Below are positions 12,501 to 27,500 of a stretch of DNA of 64,000 nt, piece by piece. Below the pieces are notes generated by a model. The model worked only from the letters and a program-made list of their open reading frames with translations. It had not been told where the DNA came from and made no database searches. The stretch comes from Siphonodentalium dalli. Taxonomy: Eukaryota > Mollusca > Scaphopoda > Gadilida > Siphonodentaliidae. Positions within the stretch are counted from its first letter, which is position 1. The number at the start of each line of letters is the position of its first letter. Both the position numbers and the translations under genes were made by a program. The stretch spans positions 105,733,319 through 105,797,318 of the forward strand of contig CP136066.1 of NCBI GenBank assembly GCA_032622095.1, given 5' to 3'.

Positions 12501-15500
12501 CAGAAAAAACTGCGTTATGTTTCCGTTTCTGGGCGTACAAAAGTCAAGATTTAACCGTTTCATAAGACCCTGGTTTCGCTTGCTCTCTCGTGAGATACAT
12601 CAGAGATATTTCGTACATCTCTAATCAAAAGTTTCTCTTATACTCTGCAATCATTCTTCCTCGCATAATTTGAGAGTTTGTTCACTCGTATAGGACTAGC
12701 TCTTCAATTTTGCACAACATGTAAATTTCATTCGATTTTGGCGGCCATTTTGGGAAATACATTCTACAGATATGGTTTACGACAAAGCATTGTTTGTATA
12801 TATTTCAATTTATTACGAATTTGGCATTAATTGGAGCACCTAACGCAGAAATTCAGTATTTTGCGATAACAACAGACATTATGGACGCCATCTTGGATCC
12901 TGAATTTTCCCATGAGCGGATTTTTGCGGATTTTGGATATGTTGTTCCTGGTGTTTTTCCGCGTCGAATAACACAAAAATCAGCTTGTATCCAATTTATT
13001 CCGGGTTCAACTCTCCAACGACCACACTATATATCATTTCTCAATGTCTGTGCCTATTTTGTTTGAAAGCATGCTTCAGTTTTCAATGTTAGTTCAGAAT
13101 ATCGACTGTAATAAATATCGAAGTGTAAGCCGCCATGTTTCTCTTCACCTTCAGTCATGTGATTTGATGCTGTCCATCCATTGGCTACAACATGCAACAA
13201 AATCAAAAAAAATTATCGCTCGCAACAAAAAACGGGGCACTGCACACGATGCAACAATGTTGCACAACAATGTTGTTGCGACGTGTGCGGCTGGCTTTAG
13301 ATATCATTTGTCCATCATCACTAACAAAGTGATGACTAGAAAAATGATTATCTGTGAACAGTCATGATGAATCAGTAAGCTTAACAAGCATGCTAATAGT
13401 GTGTCTGTCATTTGCAGAATGAGGTCCCCAGAGGGTGAATTTAGTGATGCTTTGCTGCACAGTGGGCTAGCATCACAATAGTCACCCTCTGGGGACCTCA
13501 TTATGCTTAGGCCTCAACTGCCATGGGAGACCTAGAATCAGACTGAAGTCCCCCAGTTGAAGTTGGTGATGTTCACCCATTAGTCACCTCAATTATGCAT
13601 TTTATCTTCTGCAAATTAGGAGATATAGAAACTTCCCAGACGGGAAAAAACAACGTCCATTTGAGACTATAGATAATTCCCAGAAGATGAGGTCTAAGTA
13701 GAATGAGGTCCCAAGAGGGTGAATTTGGTGATGCTAGCCTACTGCTAAATTTGTCCCCTGGGGACCTCATTCTGCAATTGACTGATACACTATTTGCAGG
13801 TTTGTAAAGATTAAAGTTTCATCAATCACTTCAAAACACTTCAATATATGCATATATGCATACCCAGAGCAGCAACTTTGATTATAACAGCATGAACTCC
13901 ACAATCTATCATCTCCTGGAGGAGTTCCGCTTGATCTCGTCTCCATAGGTAAGCCAAGGAAACCAGGCCCAACCTCTGGCAGCTACAAACAAGAAACTCA
14001 TACTATTAATATTCATGTCAAATGTTGGAGATGGGGAAATAAATGTGCCATTCCGATCGTAACATGGCTATTTCGATAAGAAATGATAATTTGTTCATGG
14101 ACATACAGTAATGCCCTAAATAATCGACTCCTTAACCACAGCAGAATTATGGGTAATTTTTCAGTATTTAGTTGGAAATATGGCTTGTTGCCATTCATCG
14201 GAAAGCACTCACTGAGAGCTTTCCACTGAGAGCTTTCCGATGAATGGCAACAAGCCATATTTCCGACTAAATCTTGAAAAATTACCCATAATTCTGCTGT
14301 GGTTAAGGAGTTGATTATTTAGGGCATTATTGTAAGAAGAAACGAACACATCATACTGAGCCAGTGCCACATACATTCTGATAAATAAATATCACTAGAT
14401 TCAAGACTAGTCACAACAATGTCTTTTCTCCAAAGTTGTAAATGTTGAGATTTTCATAAAATTCCTTCTTCAGATTAGGAATGAAGACCAGGGTTCACCC
14501 TGCCACTTTTCAAATTTGCCAATGGCAACAAATATTTTCATCTGGCAAACAAAAAATTAATTTGGGGCAACAATTTTGGCAAGTGTTTTTAATAATGGGA
14601 TGTGAACTGTCAAGTTATCTTCTCACATGTGAACCACGTACCAAATATAAAGATATTCTGGTGAATATTAAGTCAAGTTACCATCCGGACAATGCATAAA
14701 CAGCAATTTCTAAGTTGAAAAAGCGGCATAACTCCATCAAAATCAACTGTTTGAGCTAATAAACTCACATACCAAATTTTGTCTATTTGAATAGTCCCCC
14801 AAAATGACAAATATTTAATTTCCCCTAATTTTTCTACCTTTGTTACAGAAAACAAACAAATATATCTGTTTTAGGCCCAATGGGAGATAATCAATAAGTA
14901 CTCACACGTTCTCTACTCTAACTCTCTGATAGTTCGAGAGAATAGCTCCAACTGACACTCCTTCTATATCATGGTGTTCCTACAAGACAGACCAATCTAT
15001 ACTCAACATTTTGAAAATATCATTCAGGTTTAAAAGAAGGAGTTTGCATTTCTCAGGCTAGTTTCACATGATTATATTTTATTCATGCTAGTTTTGAACA
15101 ATATTACATAGGAAGAGGTAGCCTCAGGTATGGCTGTCATATGGTGCACTAGAAAGAATGAAAGGGTCAATGACACTGAAGTTCAACTGGGAGAGGGGCT
15201 AATGTCAAATGTTACAGTTAATGGAGCGATAAGAAATGCAGAAAGTTGGTATGTCTATGTAATACTAAACACCCAATGGATTTAGTCATACAAATAGTCA
15301 AATCCAAGATGGCCACAGGCAGCATGTTTTTTTAACAGAATAAAAAAAAATGATAAGGTCCCATCTAGAGGTCACCCTGAAGATCCATATGAAGTTTGGT
15401 GAGATTGGATGAGGGATGCGGCCTGTATGTATGGTCCTGCGAATTGGAGATTTTGATCGAATCGAATATTGAATCGAATTCAAGAAATCGAATTGAATAT

Positions 15501-18500
15501 CGAATCGAATCATATATGTGTGTTGCATTCTCAATTGGGCATGTTTTGTCAACGATTAGACGATTTGTGAAATGTTCTATGAACTACATGCACGAAGTTC
15601 CATCATAACTGATGTGGCGATGAACCGTCCTTTGCAATACTATTAACCTCAATTGATAATTGTCGAGAGAAAAAAAACCAGATTAAAACGTCCATGCGGC
15701 CGTCACGACGATTAATATATAACCACTAAATGGATTATCGGAACTAAAATCACGCGAAATTTATAGAGTTTGCATGTATATGCAAAATTGCAAACCGACA
15801 TTCGGAATCGCCCGTTGTTATAAACTTGAAGATGCAACAACAGTCGCAGGGCAGCCTGTTTATGTAGTGCTGCATGAATGCTTCTTGGACAGATGATTCC
15901 ATAGATGGATCATTGTCCCAGATGCTTGCGATTTATACACCATGTTGCATTCATCACACGTGTAAGTCCCTGCACTGCCTGCAGCTTTATCATGTTTAAA
16001 ATAAACATGAATAACGGAAGACATATTGTCAAGTGTCAAGGAACGCTCCAAAACTGAAAGTCATCTTCAAAAGAAAACACCACCAAAATGCACTTTTCGA
16101 TACCGTGTTGTTTAAATTCTCAGCTATATTACATAACGCAAAATCTGAGTCGGATAGACGGCGGATAACTCTAGCCATTGCTCAGTCTCATAGCTATTAT
16201 AATTTATGTGCGTCGTCTGTCCATCGGCGATCTCCGAGCTTTTGGCTACCTTGTTCATTGAAGCTAGAATTCAGACGTATTTAGTCGTCCTAAGTGGCTA
16301 ATTGCTGGCTATACTTATATTTAATATATATAATCGCGACGTACAATACGAATTATAAGGTGCATATATACATCATTTTCTCTAATTAAATGGTAGAAAA
16401 CAGCTAAGATCGACGTGTGTATACTTGTCCGTAAACAGCCTACTTTTCCATCAGTGTATATTCGAAATTTCGAGTTGGCAATTTCGACTCGAATTCGAAT
16501 CGAATTTGACTTTCGAATCGAATATCGAATATTCGCAGGACCCTACCTGTATGGTGTGCCAAAGGATTTTGTAATGCAAAAAGTTAAATCCAACATGGCT
16601 GCCAGTGGCCATGTGTTCAAATTCAATAGCTCCCATCTAGAGGCGATGATCCCAAACATGCCTGTAAATTTTCAAAACATTTCGGCAATAATTGTGGGAT
16701 GCATGTAATTCCAATTGATTCAAATGTAAAATCCAATATGCAGCTGGCAACTGTGTTTTTCAACAAAATTCGAAAAAATGGTAAGTTCCCATCTAGAGGT
16801 CACCTCGATGATCCATATGAAGATTGGTGGTGATCGGATGAGGGATATGGCCTGTAGGGTGTGCTAACAGGGGGGATTTCCGGGCACTTATGGGACCAAC
16901 AAATTTTTTTTCCGCAACTCGAATTTTTTTTTCCTGCAAGTCTTTTTGACTGTTTTTGCAATGAGTTTGGCTTAAAACACCTTAGAATGTCAATATTAAC
17001 ATAAACGTAAAATTTCATGATGATCAGACAAACAGTATAGCCTGTGGTGCATGCTAATGGATGGAATTTTGAAATCCAAGACGGCCGCTGGCAGCCATGT
17101 TTTTTTGGCTGAAAATGTAAAACAAATTGGACGCGGGGGTGGGTGGGTCCCAACAAGGGTCGAAAGGAAAAAATCAGCATACGTGCCTGAAAATTGTTTC
17201 TGTGGTATTGATGTCAGACTTTGAGTCGCAACACATGCTCCCCATTATGGGCCGAAGTTCGAAACCCGCCCAAACTCAAAAAAACATTTGCACTGTCTCA
17301 AAATTACACACTTCTATAATAGAACTTATCAAATTTTATCATCATCTGCAACAATGACACAATATATTTTACGATCACTATTTTGATCTGAAAGCAGTTA
17401 ATTGTTTATAATTCTCGTCTCTCCATTATAAAACAATAAACCGATCATTGAACATTAACATTTTAGACAGGTTACTTCTTCCAAGAGAGCACATCAAAAC
17501 AAAGAGGATTAGCTATGTAAACACCACCACCATGCATGCTAGTAATCTCTCCACCCATCGATACTTATTCTATTGGACTAACAGCATCTTAACCCTTTAC
17601 CCAACAGAACGGCCCTGTGCCAATGCATTCTCTTATATATGCGAGTCGACCATAGGTCGCCTCGCATATATAAGAGAATGCATTGGCTTAACACATTAAA
17701 AATTATAAAATTGTTAAAGAATGTAAGAAAAAATGGTAAAAAGTGTTAAAAAAAGATTTTTGTTATGCCAATGCATTCTCTTATATATGCGAGGCGACCT
17801 ATGGTCGACTCGCATATATAAGAGAATGCATTGGCACAGGGCATAACTGTAACCATCACAATGTGGTCAATGAGCCGGTTCCAATGATATCCATATTTGT
17901 ATGGTTTTATTGAGACAGACCGAAGATATTTTAGGCTGTTGAAGCTTTATTTGGCCGGTTTTGGCCGGTTTGTTGGGTAAAGGGTTAATAGAGGTACTAT
18001 ATTTTACTAATCTTTTAACACATCACTAATTGTAAGGCTTTCCCGAAATGAATGGTATTGAGTGACCATTAGTTTCAACTTTCTTGAAGATTTGAAAAGT
18101 GGCTTGGCATATGAAATCATTTTTTTGCAAAATATGAATTATTTTTGCATTTGGCCCAGTCTCTTTGAAAAGCCGACGAAAATCCTATATAGGAATTTTC
18201 GTCTCTAGAACTCTCTATTTAAATTAGGTTCTGTGTTGAAGGGATTCCCTCCATTTTGTTGGAGAGTGGTGCAGACTGTGTGCGATTTCATTGGTTTATG
18301 GCATAGCAGATCACATCAGACTTCAGAGGTCAATGACGTGTTGACAATTTTCCCACACATTGTCAAACTCAACTATTGTTGGAAAACTGAATACAAGTGA
18401 TATATCCATAATTCATTTTACTCATCGCAATATAGGAGACATCATCTTCGAGTTTTTTATCAGTCAACGATATTCATGACTGATTATTCTTTCGCATCTA

Positions 18501-21500
18501 GTTGTATTTATAACTATTTCTAAATACTATGATTCTCACAAATATTTACTATGTCAGGAATGCACTCAATATTTGGAAACAGTTTATTACATTATGTTGG
18601 GAATGCCGTGTCATCGTAGAAATAAAATATTATGGATACTTCTAGAGACGTAATTCTGATATAGGATTTTCGTTGGCTTTTCAAAGAGACTGCAATTGGC
18701 CAAGTAGCAGTGCAAAACCTGATGTTTACCTTGACATCTTTGAGCAGCTGGTACAGATCTTCCACCTCATCATTTTCTGTAGGCAAATAATCACTGCTGG
18801 TAAGATTACTGCTGCCTTCTATTGTTCTTCTGAACAAAGGAAGCTCCATTGCATCGGCATATAGTTCTATAGCATGGTGCCCAACTGTCTGGTACATGTA
18901 GCTGTCTATCTCATCTGTCAAAAACATTTTAAAGACATTATATTGTATCAGCTAATTGTATGCCGATAATTGTTTGGAATTGTATTAACAAACAAAAATT
19001 AATAACAGTAGATGGGGCACAAACATTGAAAATCATGCACTCGCATTTACAAGCATACTTTTAAATGAGTTGAAAAATCTTGCTTGGTCAACTCTCTTAC
19101 TAGCAATATTATGAAGATAAAATGTGTGTTATATTGGATAGGTATTGATGCTAATTGATAACTCAATCCGATGGCTTGCAGGTGAACACAATGCTCAGGA
19201 TAAGTGGACATGAGCAATACACACGCGAGCACTTTTTTGCTCTCGTAATTCAGAAGACGGGTGTTATTGCGCCCATAATAAAATTGTAATTGGGGTTTTT
19301 CTCAAACAAAATGTCATTGTGGGATAGACTCTGTCCAGCTACAATTTCACATGCCCATAATTTAACTGTGATGGGAAAGGTTCTAAATATACCTTCAAAT
19401 AGTTCAATATTGAATCAACCATTAAATGACCATCAACATTTTGACAAGATGGACAAGTGCAAATTTTAGCAACCGTGAATTTAAAATTGCGAGAGAAATC
19501 ACTCCCATCTTGTGGGAAGGACTGAGTGGACATGAGTTATACTGAGGCACTTGTTGCTCAATTTTGGAAGAGATAGTGTTCAAGAGATAACTCAGGATTA
19601 AGATATTTTATATGGGGGGGGGGTGGTTATAATGTACTGGCATTCTCCAAAATCGACAAAGGCTCTTGAAGCACTTTGTATATCATATTACATTTAGTAT
19701 TGTACACCTATTCCGACAGACAAACAGATAAGTAAGTATATACCCACATTGTTCGCTCACTTACAGAATGTAGCATTCAACTAATATTACCAAAATTCCA
19801 ACCTTAGTGATCGTACTAGTTCAGAAAACACAACGTGTTAACTATGCACAATTTTAAATATTACTCCTTAATTCAGGACAAATTTATTGCCCATTATCGG
19901 CCATTATTCTGCTAACAAGAGTCACTGCATATAATTATAAGAAATACATTTCCTGCTGCCAATATGAGTATAAAATTTATGAATCTAATTACTTTATTCT
20001 TCGATCACATACGATTACCCTTAAATCTATGTTTGTTTACATGTATGTCCAACTGTATCACTGCTCTGAAAATTCAATAGTATATCTCCCACATTGGATG
20101 ACTCTATATCTGATTATGACTGACTGAAAAAGATGTTTTTTTTTGGGGAAGTTGGCTTTGTTTGAAGACAAAAAAATTTATTGTGCCAAAACAATTGCCA
20201 TTTCTAGGTCGAATAAAAAGGTCTGTCAAAAATCATTGAACTGTGGAATTATTGAGTAATATTCCCAATTTTGTCTTTACCCATAGGCTGATTTCTTAAA
20301 CCATATGTGTTGATCTTTCCTGTTTGCGGCACGATTAATCTGTATATAAAATCTTGATTCCGGAAGAAGACATTCATCTGGCCGCCTCTTCCGAAACTCT
20401 TTATAAACAGCAACAGGGCATCTTTGATTTCCCGGAACAGCAAACATTTTGGGGGCGAATTTTCTCGCAGAAGTTGTTCCATTTCTTGTTTTCATTATCC
20501 TTTCCGTGAAATCGAGATATTCGTCTTTCTGTGACGTTTCTTTCAATTCAATATCTCCCCATAACATTGACATGTGCTCTTGTCTGCCACGAAGAAATGA
20601 AGTGGGTTGTCGTGTTGAACCACATCATGTTCAGCAATGCTTCAGGGTTCCCTGCACCTAATAAGCCCTTCTCCCACAGGACATTGATCTCGTCCTCACT
20701 ATACCCTTCGGCCTTATTCTTTTTGTTGCCCATTCCCTTAGCTTTCAGTTCGTTCTTTTTTTATTTCAAAACGTCTCTTGAGTGTTTGAATTTAGGGTCA
20801 GAAATTATATTAATGTTCGATCCATTCTCAGTCAAATGCCTTTGTATACTAGCTTGAATGCTCGATAAGCTCAGTGGTTCGTTATCTTCTCCGTCCACCT
20901 TTCTAGCGGAGATGAAAAATTTGGCAAGATGCAAATTTAAATCTTGTGGTGGAATGTCAGTCAAACTATTGTAGCGAGTTTCGTTGCACTCTGACAAATA
21001 ACTACAAAACGTTTTAATGTCGCTGGAGGTTTTCCTCACCGTATTGTTGTTCCGCATCTTCTTAACATATTCGGAGGTTTCCTCATGTCCAACTTCCCGA
21101 AATCTGCGTTTACGACTCACCGACTCAGCCGGTTGACCGCTGTCAGAAGTATTTGGATTCACGTTTATTTCCCTGTCTGTCGTCGATACCAACGGTTGTT
21201 CCTGCTTTGGATTGTCGGGAAACACATGAATTTCAAAGGTCATCATAGCTTCGTCGTCGCTCAAATTTAGAAAAGCCGCTTCTATTTCTTCCATTATGTA
21301 AGAGCGTTAACGTTCTGAGCTGGCAGCGCGTCGGTTAAATGAAATCACGTTTCGATGTAAACAACGAAACCGATATCAGCCGAGTTTGAGGTGATATCAG
21401 CCGAGTTTGAGGTGATATCAGCCGAGTTTGATAATAGGCTGATCTCGGCAAAAATTCGATATCTAATTAATAATACAAGTTATTGACTTCATAATCAGCT

Positions 21501-24500
21501 TTTTTCTTTCATGTACATTATTGACGGCCAGAAAAAGATGTGGAATTAAAAAGACCACTATTTGATAATCATCATTTGCATCCAGTTGTAAAGTTTTTGA
21601 CACCTTTAATGTCAAGTTTCCATCTTTTGATCCGAATGCCTGAGGGTGATACTGTTCGACAAAAGATTGATTTTTGATTAATTACCACATGTACAACTCC
21701 ATTTATTTCGTCAAGGTTGGAGCTATTATGATTGCTTCAATATTGAAGTTATAATGGCTTCTGTTACAGAGTTTGATTCAACATAAACATCAATCTTTGT
21801 TGGCTATCGGCTTCGGCAATGACCAAAAATCATTGTTGGTTTTTTATTCAAATCAAATTTTTATTCTAGAGACTGTCACTAGATGCATACACACACCAAG
21901 GCATCTTGAAAATTTGAAAAGAAGCTATATTATCATGTTGAACAGTGTTTTTAAACAAACATAAAGAAACTCCTTTGTTTGGTAAGTATCTGGCCTTAAA
22001 CTTTGTTTGCCTTTAAGTGATTGAGTGGTTACAGCTGTCTGTCAACAATCTAAGAGCCGTTAATAGCACATTTTCTTTCTGCTTCATGTACTTACCCTTG
22101 TCTTTAGGTTTCAGATTTGCTAAGGCAATGATTTCATGCCCTTCGGCTATACAGGACATCATGTTGTAACAGCTATCTTTACCACCACTGTGAAAATAAT
22201 TATATAACAATTAATCTCATATATATTTTGAAGACCTCTGTCTGTTTGTTTGTCTGTTTGTTTGTCATTGATACAAATCTACAATTATCGACCGATCGGG
22301 ACGAAACTTGGTACGTGTGTGTAGTTTGACCAGGCGGTGGACGTTGTCGTATTGGCGAGCCCGTGCGACGCCCGTGCAGCGCATGCGCAGACGAGATCTC
22401 GGAAACGGGTGGAGCTATCGACTTGAAATTTGCTATGTGAATGTATCTTGCCCCGAATGCGAATTTTATCGGGTCGCCGAAACCGTGCGACGCCAGCTTC
22501 GCGCATGCGCAGACGAGATCTCGGAAACGGGTGGAGCTATCGACTTGAAATTTGTTATGTGAATGTATCTTGCCCCGGATACGAATTTTATCGGGTCGCC
22601 GAGCCCGTGCGACGCCAGCTTCGCGCATGCGCAGACGAGATCTGGGAAACGGGTGGAGCTATCGACTTGAAATTTGGTATGTGAATGTATCTTGCCCCGG
22701 ATACGAATTTTATCGGGTCGCCGAGCCCGTGCGACGCAAGCTTCGCGCACGCGCAGACCAGATCTCGGAAACGGGTAGAGCTATCGACTTGAAATTTGGT
22801 TTTTTAATAGCCCGGACAACGTCGGGCTGGGTAGAGCTATCGACTTGAAATTTGGTTTTTGAATAGCCCGGACAACGTGAATGTATCTTGCCCCGGATAC
22901 GAATTTTATCAGATCGCCGAGCCCGTGCGACGCCAGCTTCGCGCATGCGCAGACAAGATCTCGGAAACGGGTGGAGCTATATATCGACTTGAAATTTGGT
23001 TTTTGAATAGCCCGGACAACGTCGGGCTCATCGGCTAGTCTACTATATATTTTGGGACTGTCTGTCTGTCTGTCTGTTTGTTTGTTAGCAATGACCGGGA
23101 AAACTGCCAGACGGATTTCGACGAAATTTGATACCTAGGGATACTTTTGTCCGGGGAGTGTTTTGGATGGGTCAAATCGTGACCCCTGACCTGACCTTGA
23201 CCTTCAAACTGGTCAATTCAAGGTCAAATCGCGCCTTTCGAATGGATTTCGACGAAATTTGATACCTAGGGATACTTTGTCCAGGGAGTGTTTTGGACGG
23301 GTCAAATCGTGAAAAATCTAATGCTGCCAGACAACCCATGCCTGCCGGTCCCAAGCCCGAATGAAAGCAGAGGGGAAACAGCCGGGACGAAGTCGGGTCA
23401 CCCTGCTCTAAATGTAAGCCAAATGATAGCTTCATCATCAGTACAATACTTGCAAATCATGATTGGCAAACTAATCACTGTGACCAGACATAACCAAATG
23501 CATATGTGGCTGTTAGCGATGTTGACCTCTATCTGTTCCAGAATAAGATTGTCTTGTAGGATTTAATTGTTGATGTGTGTAACCTTTCGCTGAAGTGAAT
23601 TATATTTCAGGGAATTGAGTAAAATGGTTTACAAGTGGCCAGTAAGAGCTGGTATTGCAAAAATACTTATCTTCATTTATCACCCCATTGGTTTTATATC
23701 ACTTGTAAAGCGAACACTATTCGGAAAAGACAATGTACGGAAGCACGAGCGATCACAAATTCGAAATGTTTTTCATCTTGGAAAAATATTTGGGACTAAC
23801 AGCTTCAATGGAACTTTTTTTATCAATACGAGTGGTTGAAGAAGTCAGTAACTTGTAATCTCCCGCAAACTAAGTTTGTCTGGGGATATATGAATGGGTT
23901 CCATTCTCAAATGGATTCAGTAAAACGTTTGCAGAAGATCCTACAGGTTAACATAGCATCTATTATTTCTTTATGACCTATACATTAGGAACCACCTGTA
24001 TTATTCTCTAAATCTGATAAAAGTGTGAATAGCAGACATAATTGAAGTTTCACTTTGTTTACAGCATTCATTTGAAATCAATATTACTATGGTTTATAAC
24101 AGCTTTGTGGATAATGAAAACAACTGCACATAAAAAAAATTACTCACACGCAATTAATATTCATAACACATCATTGATTTTCTACTATTTCGACTGTCAA
24201 AACTACTTTTGAACTGGGCATGATTACTTAAACAATATTCAGCAGAATCTTGCTTTCAACATCTGTGAACACAATCATTACATGAGTTTGTTTGTCAATT
24301 TAATCAATTATGAAGATTTCTATCACGTGATATAATAAATAAACAGATGTTTTTCCACAGAATTATTGTCTTTTGAACAGCACTTCTAATGGGCAAAATT
24401 GAGACAAGGAGGAGTGGGAAATAAGGATATATGGGTATCGCTATACAGTTATCGGCCCCAGGCACTGAATGATCAACTTTGACTGGACTTTTGGGGTTCG

Positions 24501-27500
24501 ACTAGTCGACTCCAGAATCCCCGAGTCATTTCAACACTAGTGGTGAGTTTATTCTTTCTTTGCAGATGGAATAGTGGATTAGTGGTAGAGAACTAATGAA
24601 AGTCAATTTTATTTGCACTTTTTCGGGGTATGCCAAAATTGATAGAGACGTGTTTAATACAAATCACATTAAATATGTATCTCAATCAGGCTATGATACA
24701 CAAAATGAGCTATGTAGCCTGTTTTGGATGTGTGCACGACCTGTTAATATTATACCATGGTGATAACATTTTCATGAAAAAGGTACTGTATATGTTACAG
24801 TCAGATTGTGAAACCAGTCATTTCGTGAAATTAATAAAATGTTCAGTCATTTCGTGAAACCACTGTGAGGGCCAGTCACTTCATGAAATGACTGAAATTT
24901 CCAGTAATTTCATGAAATGACTGAAATTTAGTTATATTGTTTACACAATCTGACTAATTTCAGTCAACTTGTGTAATTTCACTTAATACTGCTATAATTC
25001 ACAAAATGACTGGGTGAGCAGTTTGATCTTAAGAAAACACTTCTGAATTGTAATCACCTGATCAATATTAAGATAGACAAACTGTTTGATATTAAGAACA
25101 CTTATGAATTGTAGTCACTCGATTACAATTAAGACATGTAGGTGAACTGTTTGATACTAATAAAACACAATTGAACTGTGGTCACTTAGTCAGTATTTAA
25201 GACAGATCTTCTAGCTCATTTCCATTGTTGATTCAGTTTATTGCTCAAACTACTATTCCTTGCCTACAATTAAAATGTCAGACAGTATAGAGTTGAGGTT
25301 CGCTAGTGATTTGTTTGAGAAGTATAGTAAATGTCCGAAATACCTTATTCCCAAGGATGATTACTTTAAGACAATAGAAGAAATCAAAGTTGCCAGTGAG
25401 TTATCAAACACAAAAGTCTCGTCGTGAATACTACCTGCTCAACAATTTTGAAATTCTTCAATGTGGTGATATTCAGAAGCTTATCAAGAAGCACCGAGCT
25501 ATCCCTATGATAGGCCGTTACACAATCTTCGATAAGTGGAGGACAAGGTTTCGTGAAATGTTCCTGTAGTGGTCCGAAAAAGTGTAAGACGAGAAGATGT
25601 AAATGTTTCAAGGCGGGACTACTCTGTAATAGCCAGGGCCACAGAAGTTTGAGCTGCTCGAACAAGTGACTCTAATCATTTGAAACTATTTCAATGTATA
25701 TTTTATGTTTCTATTACATTTATGATTTATTATTATGAATAAAAATTAAATCAAGTCCTAATTTTATGTTCACAATTGAAGTCCCTGAACCAAAAATAGT
25801 ATTCAGTCATTTCGTGACCACTAATTTCAGTTATTTCATGAAATGACTGGAAATTTCAGTCATTTCACGAAATGACTGGTTTCACAATCTGACTGTAACA
25901 TATATACAACTACCAAAACCTGTGGTCCAGAGTGGATATATTATTATTAAGGATATCCTAAACATGACAGAGATTTCTTCCAATATGGCCGAAAATTTAT
26001 AAAAAATGAGCTCTAATTCACTATACGGTTTGCAAAATGGCCACAATGAACCAATACAATATAATAATCATAAAACATGGATCATTTTGAAATGTAAATT
26101 GTTGTCCCATCTTATAGGAATCCATATAAAAACAATTATGAAACAATTGTTGTTTTCAATTTTACACTGTTATGGTACTCATACAGGTATCTGTAAAATA
26201 ACTGCATCTTTTTAGTGTAATAGTTTACCGATAGGTCGTATGATAATCTACTATATATTTTGGGACTTCTGTCTGTCTGTTTGTTGTTTGTCTGTTAGCT
26301 ATGGCAGGGAAAACGGCTGGACCAATTGAGTTCAAACTTCCAATCTAAGGTTAAAAACCCATGGGCAGTGTTTACCGCCGTTTTGGAGAAGCTCAGAGCA
26401 CCCATTCTCCACTCCCAGTCACAAAAATTACCGCCATTGGCACGGTGGGGTTAAACGCGTTGATAGTTATAGGGTGTTTGTATCCGCAGTGTCGTTGATA
26501 AAGAGCGTATGTGCGTAATGTGATTCTTACGTCTGGGTCCACACGTGAGCGTGACTGTATCCAGACATGAGCGTGTTGTGTGATTCTTACGTACTTAGGG
26601 CTTCCTAGGAACGGGGGACATTTTCATCGGGTCAGTTTTTCGCCCGAGGTGATCTTCACCTTGAAACGGGTACCCACAAATGATATATATGTGTGTGTCC
26701 TTTATAGACTCGAACCGATTGAGCTCAAACTTGCTACCCACTGGAAGTGTCATGGACGGGTTAAATTGTGACCCTGACCTGACCTTGACCTTGAAAATGA
26801 TCAATTCGAGGTCAAATCGGGTAAAATTGGCGGATTTCGACGAAATTTTACACCTAGGTGCAGCATACGTGTCTCGGAAGCTGTTGCAATTGCTTTTTCG
26901 AACAAAGTCATGAGACGAACCACGCCAGTTGTGATTCTTATGTCTGTCTTCGTACTTAGGGGTTCCAAGGAACGGGGGAGATTTTCATCGGGTAAGTTTT
27001 TCCGCCCGAGGTGTCAGATCTTCACCTTGAAACGGGTACCGACAAACGTACCTCTTTTAGGGACGGGTACCATCACGGGATGGGTACCATCATTTCTCTT
27101 GATTAAAAAGGCAGAATTAACTCAATGGGCCAAATCATTACCCCGACCTAACCTGACCTTGACCTTCAAAATGGTCAATTCAAGGTCAAAGCCCGGACGA
27201 AGTCGGGTCACCTGCTAGTCCCATATATTAAGAGGGATCTTACTTTTTTTGTTACAATGATTCTTGGTTCATAAATCAACCATGTAAAATGTGGTCGTAT
27301 CCATTCGATATGCCAAATCAACAACGACACTCGAAAAAAAATAGGAAACTTTAAATTTTTAGTTCTGAGAATATATAATCACCACTCATTGGCCTATTTA
27401 AGTACTTTATGGCCAAAACTAACCTTAGAACATTGCCGATTTAAATGTCAATTTCCTTGAAAACAGATATTTGAAGGCAAATTTTTTTGACAAAATGGAT

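Larger units (their letters stand above)
15300..17110. repeat. Diverged tandem copies of a CATCTAGAGGTCACC-containing repeat
   Basis: The blocks CCAAGATGGCCACAGGCAGC / CCCATCTAGAGGTCACCCTG / ATGAGGGATGCGGCCTGTA recur in diverged form at about 15305, 16590, 16735-16860 and 17070. This is a multi-unit dispersed repeat into which a hAT element (15430-16545) inserted. No coding was seen outside the hAT. Confidence 0.6.

Noticed and set aside
7620-13302. A single 5.7-kb transposon bounded by the ACAACATTGTTGT ends
   Set aside because: The two ends are inverted relatives but diverged, no target duplication could be read, and the interior is explained by separate nested elements.
22200-22946. Overlapping 73-142-codon frames with REAGVARARRPDKIRIRGK repeats
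   Set aside because: They come from the 122-bp tandem repeat inside a Helitron-like element and occur on both strands.
25384-25665. 93-codon minus-strand frame
   Set aside because: It is the shadow of the plus-strand transposase remnant, whose Cys-rich tail and N-terminal block are recognisable.
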